The translations under genes and the position numbers were made by a program. Under the pieces are notes generated by a model, which saw nothing but the letters and a program-made list of their open reading frames with translations, had not been told where the DNA came from and searched no databases. From NCBI GenBank assembly GCA_027422505.1, contig JAPQWV010000411.1, positions 124,001 to 188,000 of the forward strand: a stretch of DNA of 64,000 nt, given 5' to 3'. The DNA comes from Craterostigma plantagineum (taxonomy: Eukaryota > Streptophyta > Magnoliopsida > Lamiales > Linderniaceae). Shown here in pieces: positions 47,391-57,083 of this stretch (positions are counted from its first letter, which is position 1; the number at the start of each line of letters is the position of its first letter).

Positions 47391-50148
47391 CCAGTTGCAG
47401 ACGGTGATTGGCGCATTACTTCCCAAGTCTGGGCAGGCGCAGCCCGTGAACGCCGTAGCCACCACCACACCGACGCAGCACACGCCGTACGTGCCCTTGT
47501 GCGGAATTTGCGGCGCTGCCCACGAGACCTCAGAATGCCAACTTGGGCAGTCATTGGAGCACGTCGACTATATGGGCAACTACCAAGGTGGCCAGCGGAG
47601 TTTCCAACCTCGGGCTCATCCTAACTTGGCGTACGGGAATCAGAATCATCAGGGCCAAGGACCGCCAGGATTTCAGCCCAGACCATCCGGATTCCAAAAC
47701 GGGCCACCACGACAGTACCAGAATGCGCCCGTGGGAGGATCTGACGACATGAGGGGAATGAAGGACATGATGAAGACGCTTCTCACGAATTTCAGTAGCA
47801 CCAATGCAGCCCACGAAAGTCGAATGACGAAGATGGAGGAGTACATGGAGGCGAATGACTTGCGTGCTCAGAACACGGACGCCTCGCTCAAAAAGCTGGA
47901 GCAACAGATGGGCCAGATGGCGAAGCAGTTGGCGGGGCGCACTCAGGGATCGCTCCCAAGCTACACCGAGCCAAATCCAAAGGTGTACTGCAAGGCGGTG
48001 ACGTTGAGGAATGGACGAGAATTGCAAGAATTGGCCGCCAAGAAGAAGGCGAAGGAGAATGCCAGCTTTGAGAGCCACGACGAACCCGATGTGGAGGTAA
48101 TCGAAGGCGACAATGTCGAGAAGGCCGAAACTGAGAAGGAAAAGGTCGGGCCCGAAAAGGAAAAGGTAACGGAGATCCAGCGACCACCGGTGAAGCCATA
48201 CCAGCTGAAGATCCCGTATCCGGCTCGACTGAAAAAGGACAAGAACGAGGCGCAGTTTGGTAAATTTATGGGCATGTGTAAGGAATTGCATATTAACTTA
48301 CCTTTTGTTGAAGCCATTACGCAGATGCCCAGCTTCGCCAAGTTCTTGAAGGATTTGCTGACGAACAGAAGGAAGCTCGAACACGTATCCACCATCTGCC
48401 TGCGAGGGGAATGCTCGGCGATTCTCCAGAGCAAGATTCCTAAGAAGCTAAAGGATCCAGGGAGTTTTACTATTCCCTGTCTTATAGGAGATTTAGTAAT
48501 CGAGCGTGCGTTAGCTGACTTAGGCGCTAGTATTAATCTCATGCCGTATTCTATGTTTAAGCGTTTAGGTCTAGGTGAACCACGACCCACCAGGATGAGC
48601 CTCCAATTAGCTGATAGATCGTTAAAGTACCCTCGAGGTGTTATCGAGGATGTCCTAGTTAAGGTCGATAAGTTTGTGATTCCCGCAGATTTCGTTATCT
48701 TAGATATGGAAGAAGATGAAAATGTCCCCTTGATTTTAGGTAGACCTTTCTTAGCCACGAGGGAAACCATGATAGACGTTAGGAATGGGACGTTAACCTT
48801 GATGGTAGATGGGGAGAAGGTTACCTTTGATATGGCCGACTCAACGAAAAAGAGTAGCGAGCAGGACGATAAGTGTTATTTCTTAGACGTATTTGAACAC
48901 GACTTTCTCTTTTCCGTGCAAGGTCTGTCACAGGTCGGCGATCACGACATACACACGCTTATGGCAATCGACGAGTGTGGGGAGGAAGTCGACGAGCCTA
49001 TTGTAGCCATCGATGAGAGCAGCGAAGAGGACAAGGAGAAGAGCTCGGTTGAGGAACCGCCTGTCCTAGAATTGAAACCGCTGCCCGACCACCTCGAGTA
49101 CGCGTTTCTGAACAATAACGGAGGGCTGCCGGTCATCATCTCGCCAAACCTCGACAACAGACAGAACAGTCAGCTCTTATACGTGTTGAAGGAGCACAAG
49201 AAGGCGTTGGCGTGGAAGATATCCGACATAAGGGGTATCAACCCGAGCTATTGCACGCACAAGATCCTCATGGAAGACGATTTCAAGCCGGTCGCTCAGC
49301 GTCAAAGGCGCCTCAATCCCAACATGAAGGACGTTGTCAAGAAGGAGGTAATCAAGCTGCTAGACGCGGGGATGATCTATCCCATCTCAGACAGCGCATG
49401 GGCCAGCCCGGTCCAGGTGGTCCCAAAGAAAGGAGGCATGACGGTCGTCACCAACGACAAGAACGAACTGATCCCGACGAGGACCGTGACCGGATGGCGC
49501 GTCTGCATCGACTATAGGAAATTGAACGATGCCACGCGAAAGGATCATTTTCCTTTACCATTTATTGATCAAATGTTAGAAAAGCTAGCAGGTCACTCAT
49601 TTTATTGTTTCCTTGATGGTTTGTCAGGTTATCTGCAAATTCCCATAGCACCCGAGGACCAGGAGAAGACTACGTTTACGTGCCCGTTCGGAACATTCGC
49701 ATACCGAAGGATGCCATTCGGATTATGCAACGCCCCAGCCACCTTCCAGCGATGCATGATGGCCATATTCGACGAACTGGTAGGTGAGGTAATGGAGGTA
49801 TTTATGGACGACTTCTCTGTTTTCGGTTCCTCATTTGATGCATGTTTATCGAATCTAAAGCTCGTACTCGCACGATGCGAGGAAACGAATTTGACACTTA
49901 ATTGGGAAAAGTGCAATTTCATGGTTCGAGAGGGTATAGTTCTCGGTCATAAGATTTCCTCTAAAGGAATCGAAGTGGACCGAGCTAAGTTAGAGACGAT
50001 AGAAAAATTGTCTGTCCCCTCGAACGTGAAGTCAATTAGAAGTTTTCTAGGACATGCGGGATTTTATCGTAGATTTATCAAAGATTTTTCTAAAATTGCA
50101 CGTCCTATGTCTAGATTGTTAGAGAAAGATGCCCCGTTCGATTGTTAG
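47314..50148 (+). CDS. Athila gag tail, protease and reverse transcriptase (element H), truncated
   Basis: A 944-codon open frame whose first ~20 codons overlap gag out of register. It covers the gag tail with a knuckle-like CGICGAAHETSEC (residues ~63-75), Gln/Gly/Pro-rich text, a coiled coil, a Lys/Glu-rich spacer, PYQLKIPYPARLKKDK, protease IERALADLGASINLMPYS (catalytic Asp in DLGAS), VPLILGRPFLATRETMIDV, then RT: WASPVQVVPKKGGMTVV, GWRVCIDYRKLNDATRKDHF, FLDGLSGYLQIPI, PFGLCNAPATFQRCM, the catalytic FMDD box in EVMEVFMDDFSVFGSSF, and FLGHAGFYRRFIKDFSK. It ends LLEKDAPFDC at the truncation, so RNase H and integrase are absent. This is the longest intact element frame here, which suggests a fairly young copy. 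Confidence 0.93.
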   Translation: MYLELARRRPLMPRSRRFQQLASTNSQLQTVIGALLPKSGQAQPVNAVATTTPTQHTPYVPLCGICGAAHETSECQLGQSLEHVDYMGNYQGGQRSFQPRAHPNLAYGNQNHQGQGPPGFQPRPSGFQNGPPRQYQNAPVGGSDDMRGMKDMMKTLLTNFSSTNAAHESRMTKMEEYMEANDLRAQNTDASLKKLEQQMGQMAKQLAGRTQGSLPSYTEPNPKVYCKAVTLRNGRELQELAAKKKAKENASFESHDEPDVEVIEGDNVEKAETEKEKVGPEKEKVTEIQRPPVKPYQLKIPYPARLKKDKNEAQFGKFMGMCKELHINLPFVEAITQMPSFAKFLKDLLTNRRKLEHVSTICLRGECSAILQSKIPKKLKDPGSFTIPCLIGDLVIERALADLGASINLMPYSMFKRLGLGEPRPTRMSLQLADRSLKYPRGVIEDVLVKVDKFVIPADFVILDMEEDENVPLILGRPFLATRETMIDVRNGTLTLMVDGEKVTFDMADSTKKSSEQDDKCYFLDVFEHDFLFSVQGLSQVGDHDIHTLMAIDECGEEVDEPIVAIDESSEEDKEKSSVEEPPVLELKPLPDHLEYAFLNNNGGLPVIISPNLDNRQNSQLLYVLKEHKKALAWKISDIRGINPSYCTHKILMEDDFKPVAQRQRRLNPNMKDVVKKEVIKLLDAGMIYPISDSAWASPVQVVPKKGGMTVVTNDKNELIPTRTVTGWRVCIDYRKLNDATRKDHFPLPFIDQMLEKLAGHSFYCFLDGLSGYLQIPIAPEDQEKTTFTCPFGTFAYRRMPFGLCNAPATFQRCMMAIFDELVGEVMEVFMDDFSVFGSSFDACLSNLKLVLARCEETNLTLNWEKCNFMVREGIVLGHKISSKGIEVDRAKLETIEKLSVPSNVKSIRSFLGHAGFYRRFIKDFSKIARPMSRLLEKDAPFDC

Positions 50149-50195
50149 AGAAAGATGCCCCGTTCTAAAATTGCACGTCCTATGTCTAGATTGTT
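50089..50195. repeat. Shuffled duplications at the broken 3' end of element H
   Basis: The 26-bp block starting GATTGTTAGAGAAAG occurs in tandem at 50114-50139 and 50140-50165. The 32-bp block starting TCTAAAATTGCACG occurs at 50089-50120 and again at 50164-50195. Non-element sequence begins right after 50195. Confidence 0.95.
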
Positions 50196-50647
50196 TCCAC
50201 CGTTGTAACAAATGAGTAAATAGCTTGTGCAATTGCAAGTTTTTTTCACCCAAGGGTGTCCAATAGTAGCACACTTTTGGAATTTAACTGATGTATATTC
50301 ACTCCAAGGAAATTCAAAATGTTACGTTATGGAAGGAGGGTTTAAAAAGGTCTGCATTGACTGAATTTATAGAAATCGCGTAATTATATTTATTTAAGAA
50401 GATTCTTTTCACCATATATACCGTGGCATTAATTCCTTTTCCTTTCCCTGTTTAAATGTGGAAAATTGCAATTAATCTGACAAACAAACTTCCTCAGTAA
50501 TTACTCTTTTCTTTGTCTATACTTGAACGCGGTACAATGCGCTTTTGCTATATAAATAACCAACCACACCTCACAACCCAAACACACACACGAAGTTAGC
50601 CCTCAAAGATCCTCTTTGTTGCGGCACCTCTTAGAAGAAAAATAAAA
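50196..50647 (+). promoter_or_regulatory. Promoter and 5' leader of the LEA gene
   Basis: Unique-looking DNA between the broken Athila element and the LEA start. A good TATA box, TATAAATA (50551-50558), lies 90 bp before the ATG, followed by a CA-rich leader (ACCACACCTCACAACCCAAAC) typical of plant 5' UTRs. About 350 bp remain upstream of the TATA box before retroelement DNA. I see no certain ABRE core. Confidence 0.7.
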
Positions 50648-51216
50648 ATGGCTGGCTCTTTCTCAAGGACTATTAAGTTCGTCTCAACTGTCATCACAAA
50701 CGAGATGTCATCCATCATTGCAAGGTGTGTCTATCTGTCTTTGTGTGTGTGTGTATAAAACTTCTTATATGTCTCGTTTCTTACAGTTTTGTTATCGTGC
50801 ATCTCAACAGAAATAGTGGGCTTGTCTTTTATGCATGCTCTTATGATAACGAAACTCAGTGTGTGTGTGTAGTTCAGTATAATGGGATTAAAATTAGTAC
50901 ATATATGATACCTACTATAACAAGAGATATTATGCAGCCTCATCGCAAGGTGGAATAGAAGGATGTGAAGAGTGGTGGAGCTTCGTCATCGAATGTAGTA
51001 ATGTTCCAAAACGTCGTTGGAGAAGAACCTGCCAAGGTTTCGTGGGTGCCCGACCCGGTGACAGGTTATTACCGACCCGAGAACCAGGCTGACGAGGTTG
51101 ACCCGGCCGAGTTAAGGGCGATGCTCGTCAGGAACAGAGTAGTCAACACCCAGATTCAAAACTTATTTTATTCTCTTGTGACCAAAAGAAACGTACGTAC
51201 AAGGGGAATTGATTAA
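50648..51216 (+). CDS. LEA_3 / SAG21-type late embryogenesis abundant protein, two exons, possible frameshift
   Basis: Exon 1 (50648-50724) encodes MAGSFSRTIKFVSTVITNEM and SSIIA, an organelle-targeting-like start as in LEA_3/SAG21 proteins, then a GT donor at 50725. Exon 2 carries the family signature AKVSWVPDPVTGYYRPENQ and EVDPAELRAMLVRN, ending at TAA 51216. Two acceptors are possible. AG at 50971-50972 gives one intact frame (106 residues) but skips the usual Arg-Arg-Gly-Tyr-Ala-like block. AG at 50925-50926 restores such a block (RYYAASSQGG) but then needs a one-base correction near 50964. So it is either a functional gene with a shifted acceptor or a recent pseudogene. LEA_3 members are small stress- and senescence-induced proteins of mitochondria or chloroplasts. 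The C-terminal ~20 residues are longer than usual. Confidence 0.8.
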
Positions 51217-51523
51217 TGCTCTTCTTGATTTATTTATAGTGTGATTCTGAAATATTTTAGGGAATCATGACATCTTGGAATCTCGCACAAAAAAAATTAA
51301 ATGATTCATAAATAATTAGATAATGTCTCAAGACACATCGTATGAAAAGCTAGCTAGCCCAAAAACTGCCAACAGGCTAAATGTAAATTATCCAAAAGTG
51401 CAGCATCATATATAGTATAAATGTTAGGCAGCTTCCACCTTCAAAAATCGGACCAAAAAAGCCCACTCAAGCTCGTTGCCGAGATGAAAGCCAACTTAAG
51501 ACATGGTGTCCGAAGATGGATGA
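51217..51523 (+). other. 3' flank of the LEA gene up to element J
   Basis: AT-rich likely 3' UTR and intergenic DNA. No gene seen. The last five bases, GATGA (51519-51523), are the left target duplication of element J. AATAAT/ATAAAT-type sequences could serve as poly(A) signals, but none stands out. Confidence 0.5.
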
Positions 51524-52862
51524 TGTTGCAAATCCGATACTTAGATAATTTTGTTTGAAATTATCTTCGTAACCGCGCCTTCACAACCGGCTCGTGTCTA
51601 ATCGATCCGCCTCGCGTTTCGCCTTAGCCACGATAAGCCTCCCAAACGCGTCGCCCTACTTTGTAAAGCGGAAGACAAAAAAGACAACTTAATTTAAGGG
51701 GACTCGCCGAGGTTCGCTCCTCGACTTAGCCCCGTTTTATTCCTCAACGAACAAAACGTACACAAAGGAAAACTCAAACCCGTGTGGAACCAAACAAGTC
51801 TCGGCCTCACCTCGCGACCCAAACGAAGCTACTATACGATTATCCTAAGTGTCCCTTGGGATCTTAATCACTCGCCTAACTCGCTCGTGAACGCCTCCAT
51901 GCGACCCCGCTGAATCCTTGCGCCAAGGACTCGATATTGTGACTTGGTGTGCTCTCGAAAATCGGCTCTCAGCTCTTGAATTTCTGAATGTCTTGAGCAG
52001 CTCGAAAAGGCCCTATTTATAGACCTTAGCGGTAAGAGATCACCTCAAAGATGTCCCAAATCTTTCCTTAAAGATCTCCTAAATATGGTGAGTATCCTTT
52101 CTCAAAATAAGGAAAGTATCTTTACCAAATCTTCGACCAATTCAAACTCCTTGGAAGCTTCCGTGGACTTCGCGTTCCGCAGCCCGCACCGACCCGCTCG
52201 CAGCCCTGCGCTGCTCAGCCCGAGTGCACACCGTCTGCGCCGCCCTGCGCCGCCGCACACCCGCCTGGTCCGCGTGGACCAGGTCCGGTCTTGCCTCCTA
52301 GCTCGGCCGTGCACCGTCGTCCGCCGGCGTGCCGCCGTCGGGCCTCTGCATCCGCGCCAGCTCGCATGCGCGCGCGCACCTTGCGCGCGCCGGCATGCCT
52401 GATGCCGCACCGCGTGCCGCACCTGTGCGCGCTGCCTTAGCCTTGCGCGCCGACCCTCGCACAAGCCCTGCCGAGAAATCTCGCCCATTGCCTAAGTCCC
52501 ATGCGCACCAACCCTCGAACACCCTGCCGAGAAGTTCCTCCATGCCCTTAGCCCAATGTGCCCACGATGCGCGTGCGCTGTCCCGCCAGCCCGCGAATGT
52601 GTACGCGCGCGCCGCGCGCACAGCCCCGCGCCAAGTGTGGGCGCGCGGCCCGGCCAGGCCGCCTGCCTGGCCGACCACCGTGTCGACCTCGCAGGCTCCG
52701 GCCGAGTCCCCCGTTACCTCGCCGGATTCCGATCATGCATGTTTGGGTCAAATCATCCAAGTGTTGAGCCGCCCCAACTATGCACCTTGGACCCGCACAT
52801 CATTGCCCCTTCTTTTGCCCGGCAATGAGTGGGCTGATGACGTGGCAGCTAAGGGTGTGACA
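51524..52862 (-). repeat. 3' LTR of element J (1339 bp)
   Basis: Colinear with 57084-58129, but carries about 290 bp of extra very GC-rich DNA (roughly 52335-52620) absent from the other LTR. A TATA-like CTATTTATAG (about 52011-52020) reads on the element strand as CTATAAATAG. The large GC-rich ORFs on both strands at 52085-52895 are composition artefacts. Confidence 0.9.
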
Positions 52863-52878
52863 TTCTCCCCCGGAGAAA
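52863..52878 (-). other. Polypurine tract of element J
   Basis: The minus strand reads CTTTCTCCGGGGGAGAA immediately before the LTR start TGTCACACCC. Confidence 0.8.
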
Positions 52879-52879
52879 G

Positions 52880-54190
52880 TCGACGTCCTCGTTGACACCG
52901 ACGTCCCGTAGCCAGACCACTGCTTTGCATGCCAATACTCAGCCACCTCATCCTCGAACTGAGCAATGTCCGTGAGCTTCTCCCCCGCGTCTCGGACGCA
53001 TCCTCGCCTCCCCATTGAACCAGGAACTTGTTCATGCCCAACGAACGACGATGGTCAAGAATCCTCCTAACCTTCCTGTCGAACACCTTCGCCTGGGTTC
53101 CCGGTGGGATCCACTTCACCTGTTCCGTCGAAGTGTCGCCTGGATGATACTTCTTCAGAAAACTCACGTGAAAGACGGGATGTATCTTCATGTTCTCCGA
53201 CAATTTAAGTCGATATACCACACGCCAGACCCGAGACTCCACCTCGAACGGCCCATCGTTCTTCGACATCAGCCCCCGTGCAAGTTGCTCCTTCTTGCTA
53301 GCTGGTGCCGGCCTCCACATGTGCGGCCGAAGCTTCAGAAGCACCAAGTCGCCTGCTTGGAACTCGACCTCTCGCCGTTCTCGATCCGCGTACTCCTTCA
53401 TGCGCTTCTGTGCTTTGGCCATGCTATCTCTAGGCTGGGTCCATATCTCCTGTTTGGACCACGCGAACTTATACACTGCAGGACACTCCCCGATCATATG
53501 CGTAGCAACCACCGCTGGTTGATTCGGTTGAAAGCCGTAGACCATCTCAAATGGGCTGACTTTCGTAGCTGAGGCCCGGTGCAGACTGTAGCTAAACTGC
53601 GCCGCGTCGAGTAGATCGACCCAATTCGTCTGACTCACCGTCACAAAGTGCCTCAGGTATTCTTCAAGCGTTTGATTCGCCCGCTCCATTTGGCCACCCA
53701 TCTGCGGGTGAAAAGACGTCGAGAACTTCAACTTCGTCCCAAGAAGCTTGAATAGGAACGTCCAGAACAGTCTCGTGAACCTCGCGTCCGATCGCTCACG
53801 ATCGACGTTGGTACCCCATAGTACTTCACAACGTGCTTGAAAAATATGTCCGTCGACTCCTTCACTGGCACTCGTACGGTGCCGGTGCGAACACTGCCAT
53901 GTTCGAAAACCTGTCAACCACAACAAGAATCGAAGTGCACCCTTGTGCCTAGGTAAAGCAGTGATAAAATCCAACGAGATCGCCTCCCACGATCTCGTCG
54001 GTATGGGTAGCGGCTCCAATAAGCCGCCTGCTTACGCCGTTCGGCCTTGTCTTGCTGGCATGTCAAGCAACTACGGACATAGGCCTCCACGTCGTCCTTC
54101 ATCCTCGGCCAGATGAACATGGAAGAAAGCAGTGCATACATCCAATCCATCCCGGATGTCCCGCCCATAGTGTGTCGTGGTGCTCGCGTA
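52880..54190 (-). pseudogene. Integrase with C-terminal chromodomain (element J)
   Basis: The zinc region ends in CLTCQQDKAERRKQA (ORF 53914-54168). The core frame, 52778-54019, has PIPTRSWEAISLDFITALPR (first Asp), a frameshifted middle with RERSDARFTRLFWTFLFKLL (second Asp), and FHPQMGGQMERANQTLEEYL (Glu). It continues with the GPY/F-type stretch KNDGPFEVESRVWRVVYRLK, HPVFHVSFLKKYHPG, and at about 53071 the chromodomain start VRRILDHRRS..NKFLVQWGG. The rest, EKLTDIAQFEDEVAEYWHAK, lies in another frame near 52900-52985. Chromodomains steer integration to marked chromatin. Stops in the Asp-to-Asp stretch kill the enzyme. Confidence 0.88.
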
Positions 54191-54197
54191 GCAACTC

Positions 54198-55478
54198 CTA
54201 CCGCAACGTGCCTTCTGGAACGAGCACTCGCCCGCCTCTGGCCACCAAGACCCCATCTTCGAGCCAGTATTGCCGCACCACTCCCTCGTTGACCTCTTCA
54301 ACGAGTTTCTTGTAAGCCTTGCTTGCCTCGGCTTCCTTGCTCGCCTTCCCCACGAAGTCCGAGGTTGCCGCACTCAACGAACTGACAAAGGCCTCCACGC
54401 CTTTGTGGCTTAACGCGTCGGCCACAACATTGTGCCGACCCGGCTTGTGAATCCAATCGAAAGTCGAATTCGCCCAAAATTCTTGCCACCTCACCTGCTT
54501 TGGAGTCAACTTCTTCTGCGTCTTGAAGTATGTGTTGGCGACGTTGTCCGTGACCACCACGAACTTTGTTCCAAGCAAGTAATGCCGTCATGTCTCCAAG
54601 CAGTGGATCACCGCCATCATCTCATTTTCGTGAGTCGAATATCGACCCTCCGTCTCGTTACACTTCCGATTCTCGTACGCCACCGAGTAACCTTCTTGTA
54701 CGAGCATGCCTGCTAGAGCAGACCCAGATGCATCCGTATGCACCTCAAATGATTTGGTGAAGTCCGCCAGCCTCAACACCGGCTCGGTCGCTAACGCGCC
54801 CTTCAACTACTCGAAAGCCGCCTCGGCTTTCTCCGACCAATGCCATCGTGCTCCCTTCTTCAGCATATCAGTCAAGGGACTCGCGATGTGCGAATAGCCC
54901 TTGATGAACCGTCGATAGTAGTTCGCCATTCTGAGAAACTATCGCAACCCCGTCACGTTCTTTGGCCTCTCCCATTCGATCATGGAACGAACCTTCTTCT
55001 CATCCACCCTAATCTGCCCCTTCGAGATTATATGGCCCAAGAAGGTGATTTCCCTCAAGCCGAAGTCGCACTTCTCTTGCTTGAGGTAGAGGCGATGTCG
55101 CCTCAAAGACCGCCGCAAATGCCCCACATGCTCAACCATGCTTTGCGAGTAGATCACGGTGTCGTCTAGGTACGCAACGACAAACCTGTCCAAAAACTCA
55201 TAAAGGACATCATTCATTAGGTTACAAAACATGGCTGGAGCGTTGGTTAGCCCAAATGGCATCACCAAGAACTCAAACGACCCGTATCTCGTCACACACG
55301 TCGTCTTGGCCTCGTCACCCGCGGCGATCCGCACCTGCCAATACCCTGACCTGAAATCCACCTTGGAAAAGCACTCCGCCTTGGCTAACTTGTCGAATAA
55401 GTCCAACGCGTTCGGAATGGGGTACTTGTTCTTCACGGTAACCTTGTTCAATGCGCGATAGTCGACGCAGAAACGCAT
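54198..55478 (-). pseudogene. Reverse transcriptase and RNase H (element J)
   Basis: RT, frame 55478-54939: MRFCVDYRALNKVTVKNKYP, FSKVDFRSGYWQVRI, MPFGLTNAPAMFCNLMNDVL, the catalytic YLDD in VVAYLDDTVIYSQ, and ITFLGHIISKGQIRVDEKKV. A stop after KNVTGL is followed, in other frames, by the RT thumb ([16 protein letters not shown], 54930-54860) and RNase H: FEVHTDASGSALAGML, YSTHENEMMAVIHCLET (54588-54806) and VVTDNVANTYFKTQ, KLTPKQVRWQEFWA, PGRHNVVADALS (54198-54578). The D, E and D of RNase H are present. Frameshifts near 54940, 54810 and 54585. Confidence 0.92.
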
Positions 55479-57049
55479 CGAACGTCCTTCGTCTTCTGGA
55501 ACAGAATCGGCGAACCGTAAGGAGCCTTGGACGGTAGGATCAGCCCCGCCTCCAGGAGCTCGTCCAATTGCTTCCTTAACTCGGTCAGCTCTGCAGGGTT
55601 CATGCGATATGGTGCTTGTGCTGGTGCCTTCGGCCCTGGCTCCAGCTCAATGCGATGGTCTATGGCCCGACGGGGTGGCAATTCCCTGTGAAGTTCGGCC
55701 GGCATCAAGTCCTCGAACTCGATAAGCACCTCTGCCAGCTCACTCGGCACCTCTGCCTTGCCTTCGTCATGGTCCAATAGTAACGCAACATACGTTGGCT
55801 CGCCTCGCCTCAGTCCATCGCGGAGTTGTAGTGCTGAGATGGTCCGGACCCGCTCCGTGCCAACCTCGGCCCTCAGCGGCCCGCACTCAACTCCTTTGCT
55901 TCCTCCACCCTTGATCACGATCCGATTGCTCGAAGGGTCCACCGTCACCTTCGCAGCTTTCATAAAGTCCAGCCCCAAGATTAGGTCGAAATCGTCCAAC
56001 TCAGTCACCGTGAGTTCGACCCGTCCCGCCCAAGTGCCCACGCCGAGCGCTGCCTGCGCCAAGCCGACCACCTTCGCTGGTTGGGAATTGATGGCTCGGG
56101 CTCTCGCTCAACATCCGAATCTGGCCCATCCTTGATGGCTCGTCCTCGCCATTCTCGGTCGCCGCTCGCGTCCGCTTCGGACATTGTCGGGCCATGTGCC
56201 CGGCTGCGCCGCAAACGTAACATCCATCGTTTGCGGGTCGCGGTTGCGCCTTCTTGGCCGGCGCTGCCTTCGCCGCCTTCTTGCCATCTTTCTTCTTGGT
56301 CTCCTTTTTCGTCGCTTTCTTGGAAGAAGCCGCCACAGCCCCACTTTCCGCAGCTTTCGTTTCGATCAACTTCTCCACAAGTCGATCGGCCGCCGCATAG
56401 GCCGCCGTAAGGTCCTGTACACCTTGGCGTGCCAACTCGGCTTTGGCCCAACCCTTGAGCCCCGACATAAAATTGAATAACCTGTCCGCCTCCGACATGT
56501 CCGTTATGTCGAGCATCAGAAAAGATAACTGTCTCACGTAATCGCTTACGCTCCTGGTCTGCTTCAAACGACGCACCCCTGACACGTCACCAATGCGGTG
56601 AACTCCTCCCAGTTGGCCAGCCTAGGCCAGTTGAGTTGTTCATCCGCCGAAAATCGAGTCCCCAACCATAGCTTTGCGTCTCCGTCGAGGTAGTTCAAAG
56701 CCGCGTCCACCTTCTCATTGTCGGTTATTCTCGCCCCATGCAAATAGGCTTCTATGTCGTACAGAAAATTCAGCAACTCGTTAGCGTCCCTGACCCCGTG
56801 GAACATGCCCGGCTCGCGTGCAGACTTGCGGCCCGCGGCCGCGGCCGGCGCGCCCATGCCGCCCGCCTCCAAGACTCGAAGCACCGCATACATGGCCTCG
56901 ATCCTGGCTGGCCGCACCTCCCTCAGGTTCGCCACGTCGGCCACCAACTGTTCCAAGTTGGGCAGTTCGTCGAGTTGGACTTGTAGATGAGCCGTCTTCG
57001 TCACCAAGTCCGTTAAACGCGCCCCTGTCGTTCGACTGCCGTCGGCCAT
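55448..57049 (-). pseudogene. Gag and protease (element J); protease active site deleted
   Basis: Gag starts MADGSRTTGARLTDLVTK (57049) with PGMFHGVRDANELLNFLYDI, VDAALNYLDGDAKLWLGTRF and WEEFTALV. It shifts frame at about 56580 to RRLKQTRSVSDYVRQLSFLM and DRLFNFMSGLKGWAKAELAR, then a Lys-rich linker and the CCHC knuckle CYVCGAAGHMARQC (about 56213). Only ~120 bp later the protease is already at PAKVVGLAQAA and FDLILGLDFMKAA (frame 56071-55448). The usual upstream block with the catalytic Asp-Thr-Gly is missing, so a short deletion removed it. The pol linker continues to RIELEPGPKAPAQAPYRMNP and AGLILPSKAPYGSPILF. Confidence 0.88.
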
Positions 57050-57059
57050 GATGCCGTCG

Positions 57060-57083
57060 AGAGTATGGCTCTAATACTAATTT
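57060..57083 (-). other. Worn primer-binding site of element J
   Basis: On the minus strand the LTR end GCAACA is followed by AAAATTAGTATTAGAGCCAT, recognisable as a mutated TGGTATCAGAGCC tRNA-iMet site, the normal primer of chromoviruses. Confidence 0.7.

Larger units (their letters stand above)
44742..50195 (+). mobile_element. Athila (Ty3/gypsy) element H, 3'-truncated
   Basis: Order: 5' LTR (44742-46179), primer site (46186-46203), gag (46407-about 47380), gag tail plus protease plus RT in one long frame (47314-50148), then an abrupt end with shuffled duplications (50089-50195). RNase H, integrase and 3' LTR are missing. Lineage marks: the tRNA-Asp primer site, RT text KGGMTVVTNDKNELIPTR-VTGWRVCIDYRKLN, and the protease DLGAS. 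Confidence 0.9.

Noticed and set aside
47551..48770. Long minus-strand ORFs (246 and 269 codons)
   Set aside because: Shadows of the intact Athila gag-pol frame on the plus strand.
52085..52895. Several long overlapping ORFs on both strands (up to 188 codons)
   Set aside because: Very GC-rich LTR sequence has few stops in any frame. The other LTR copy does not keep these frames.
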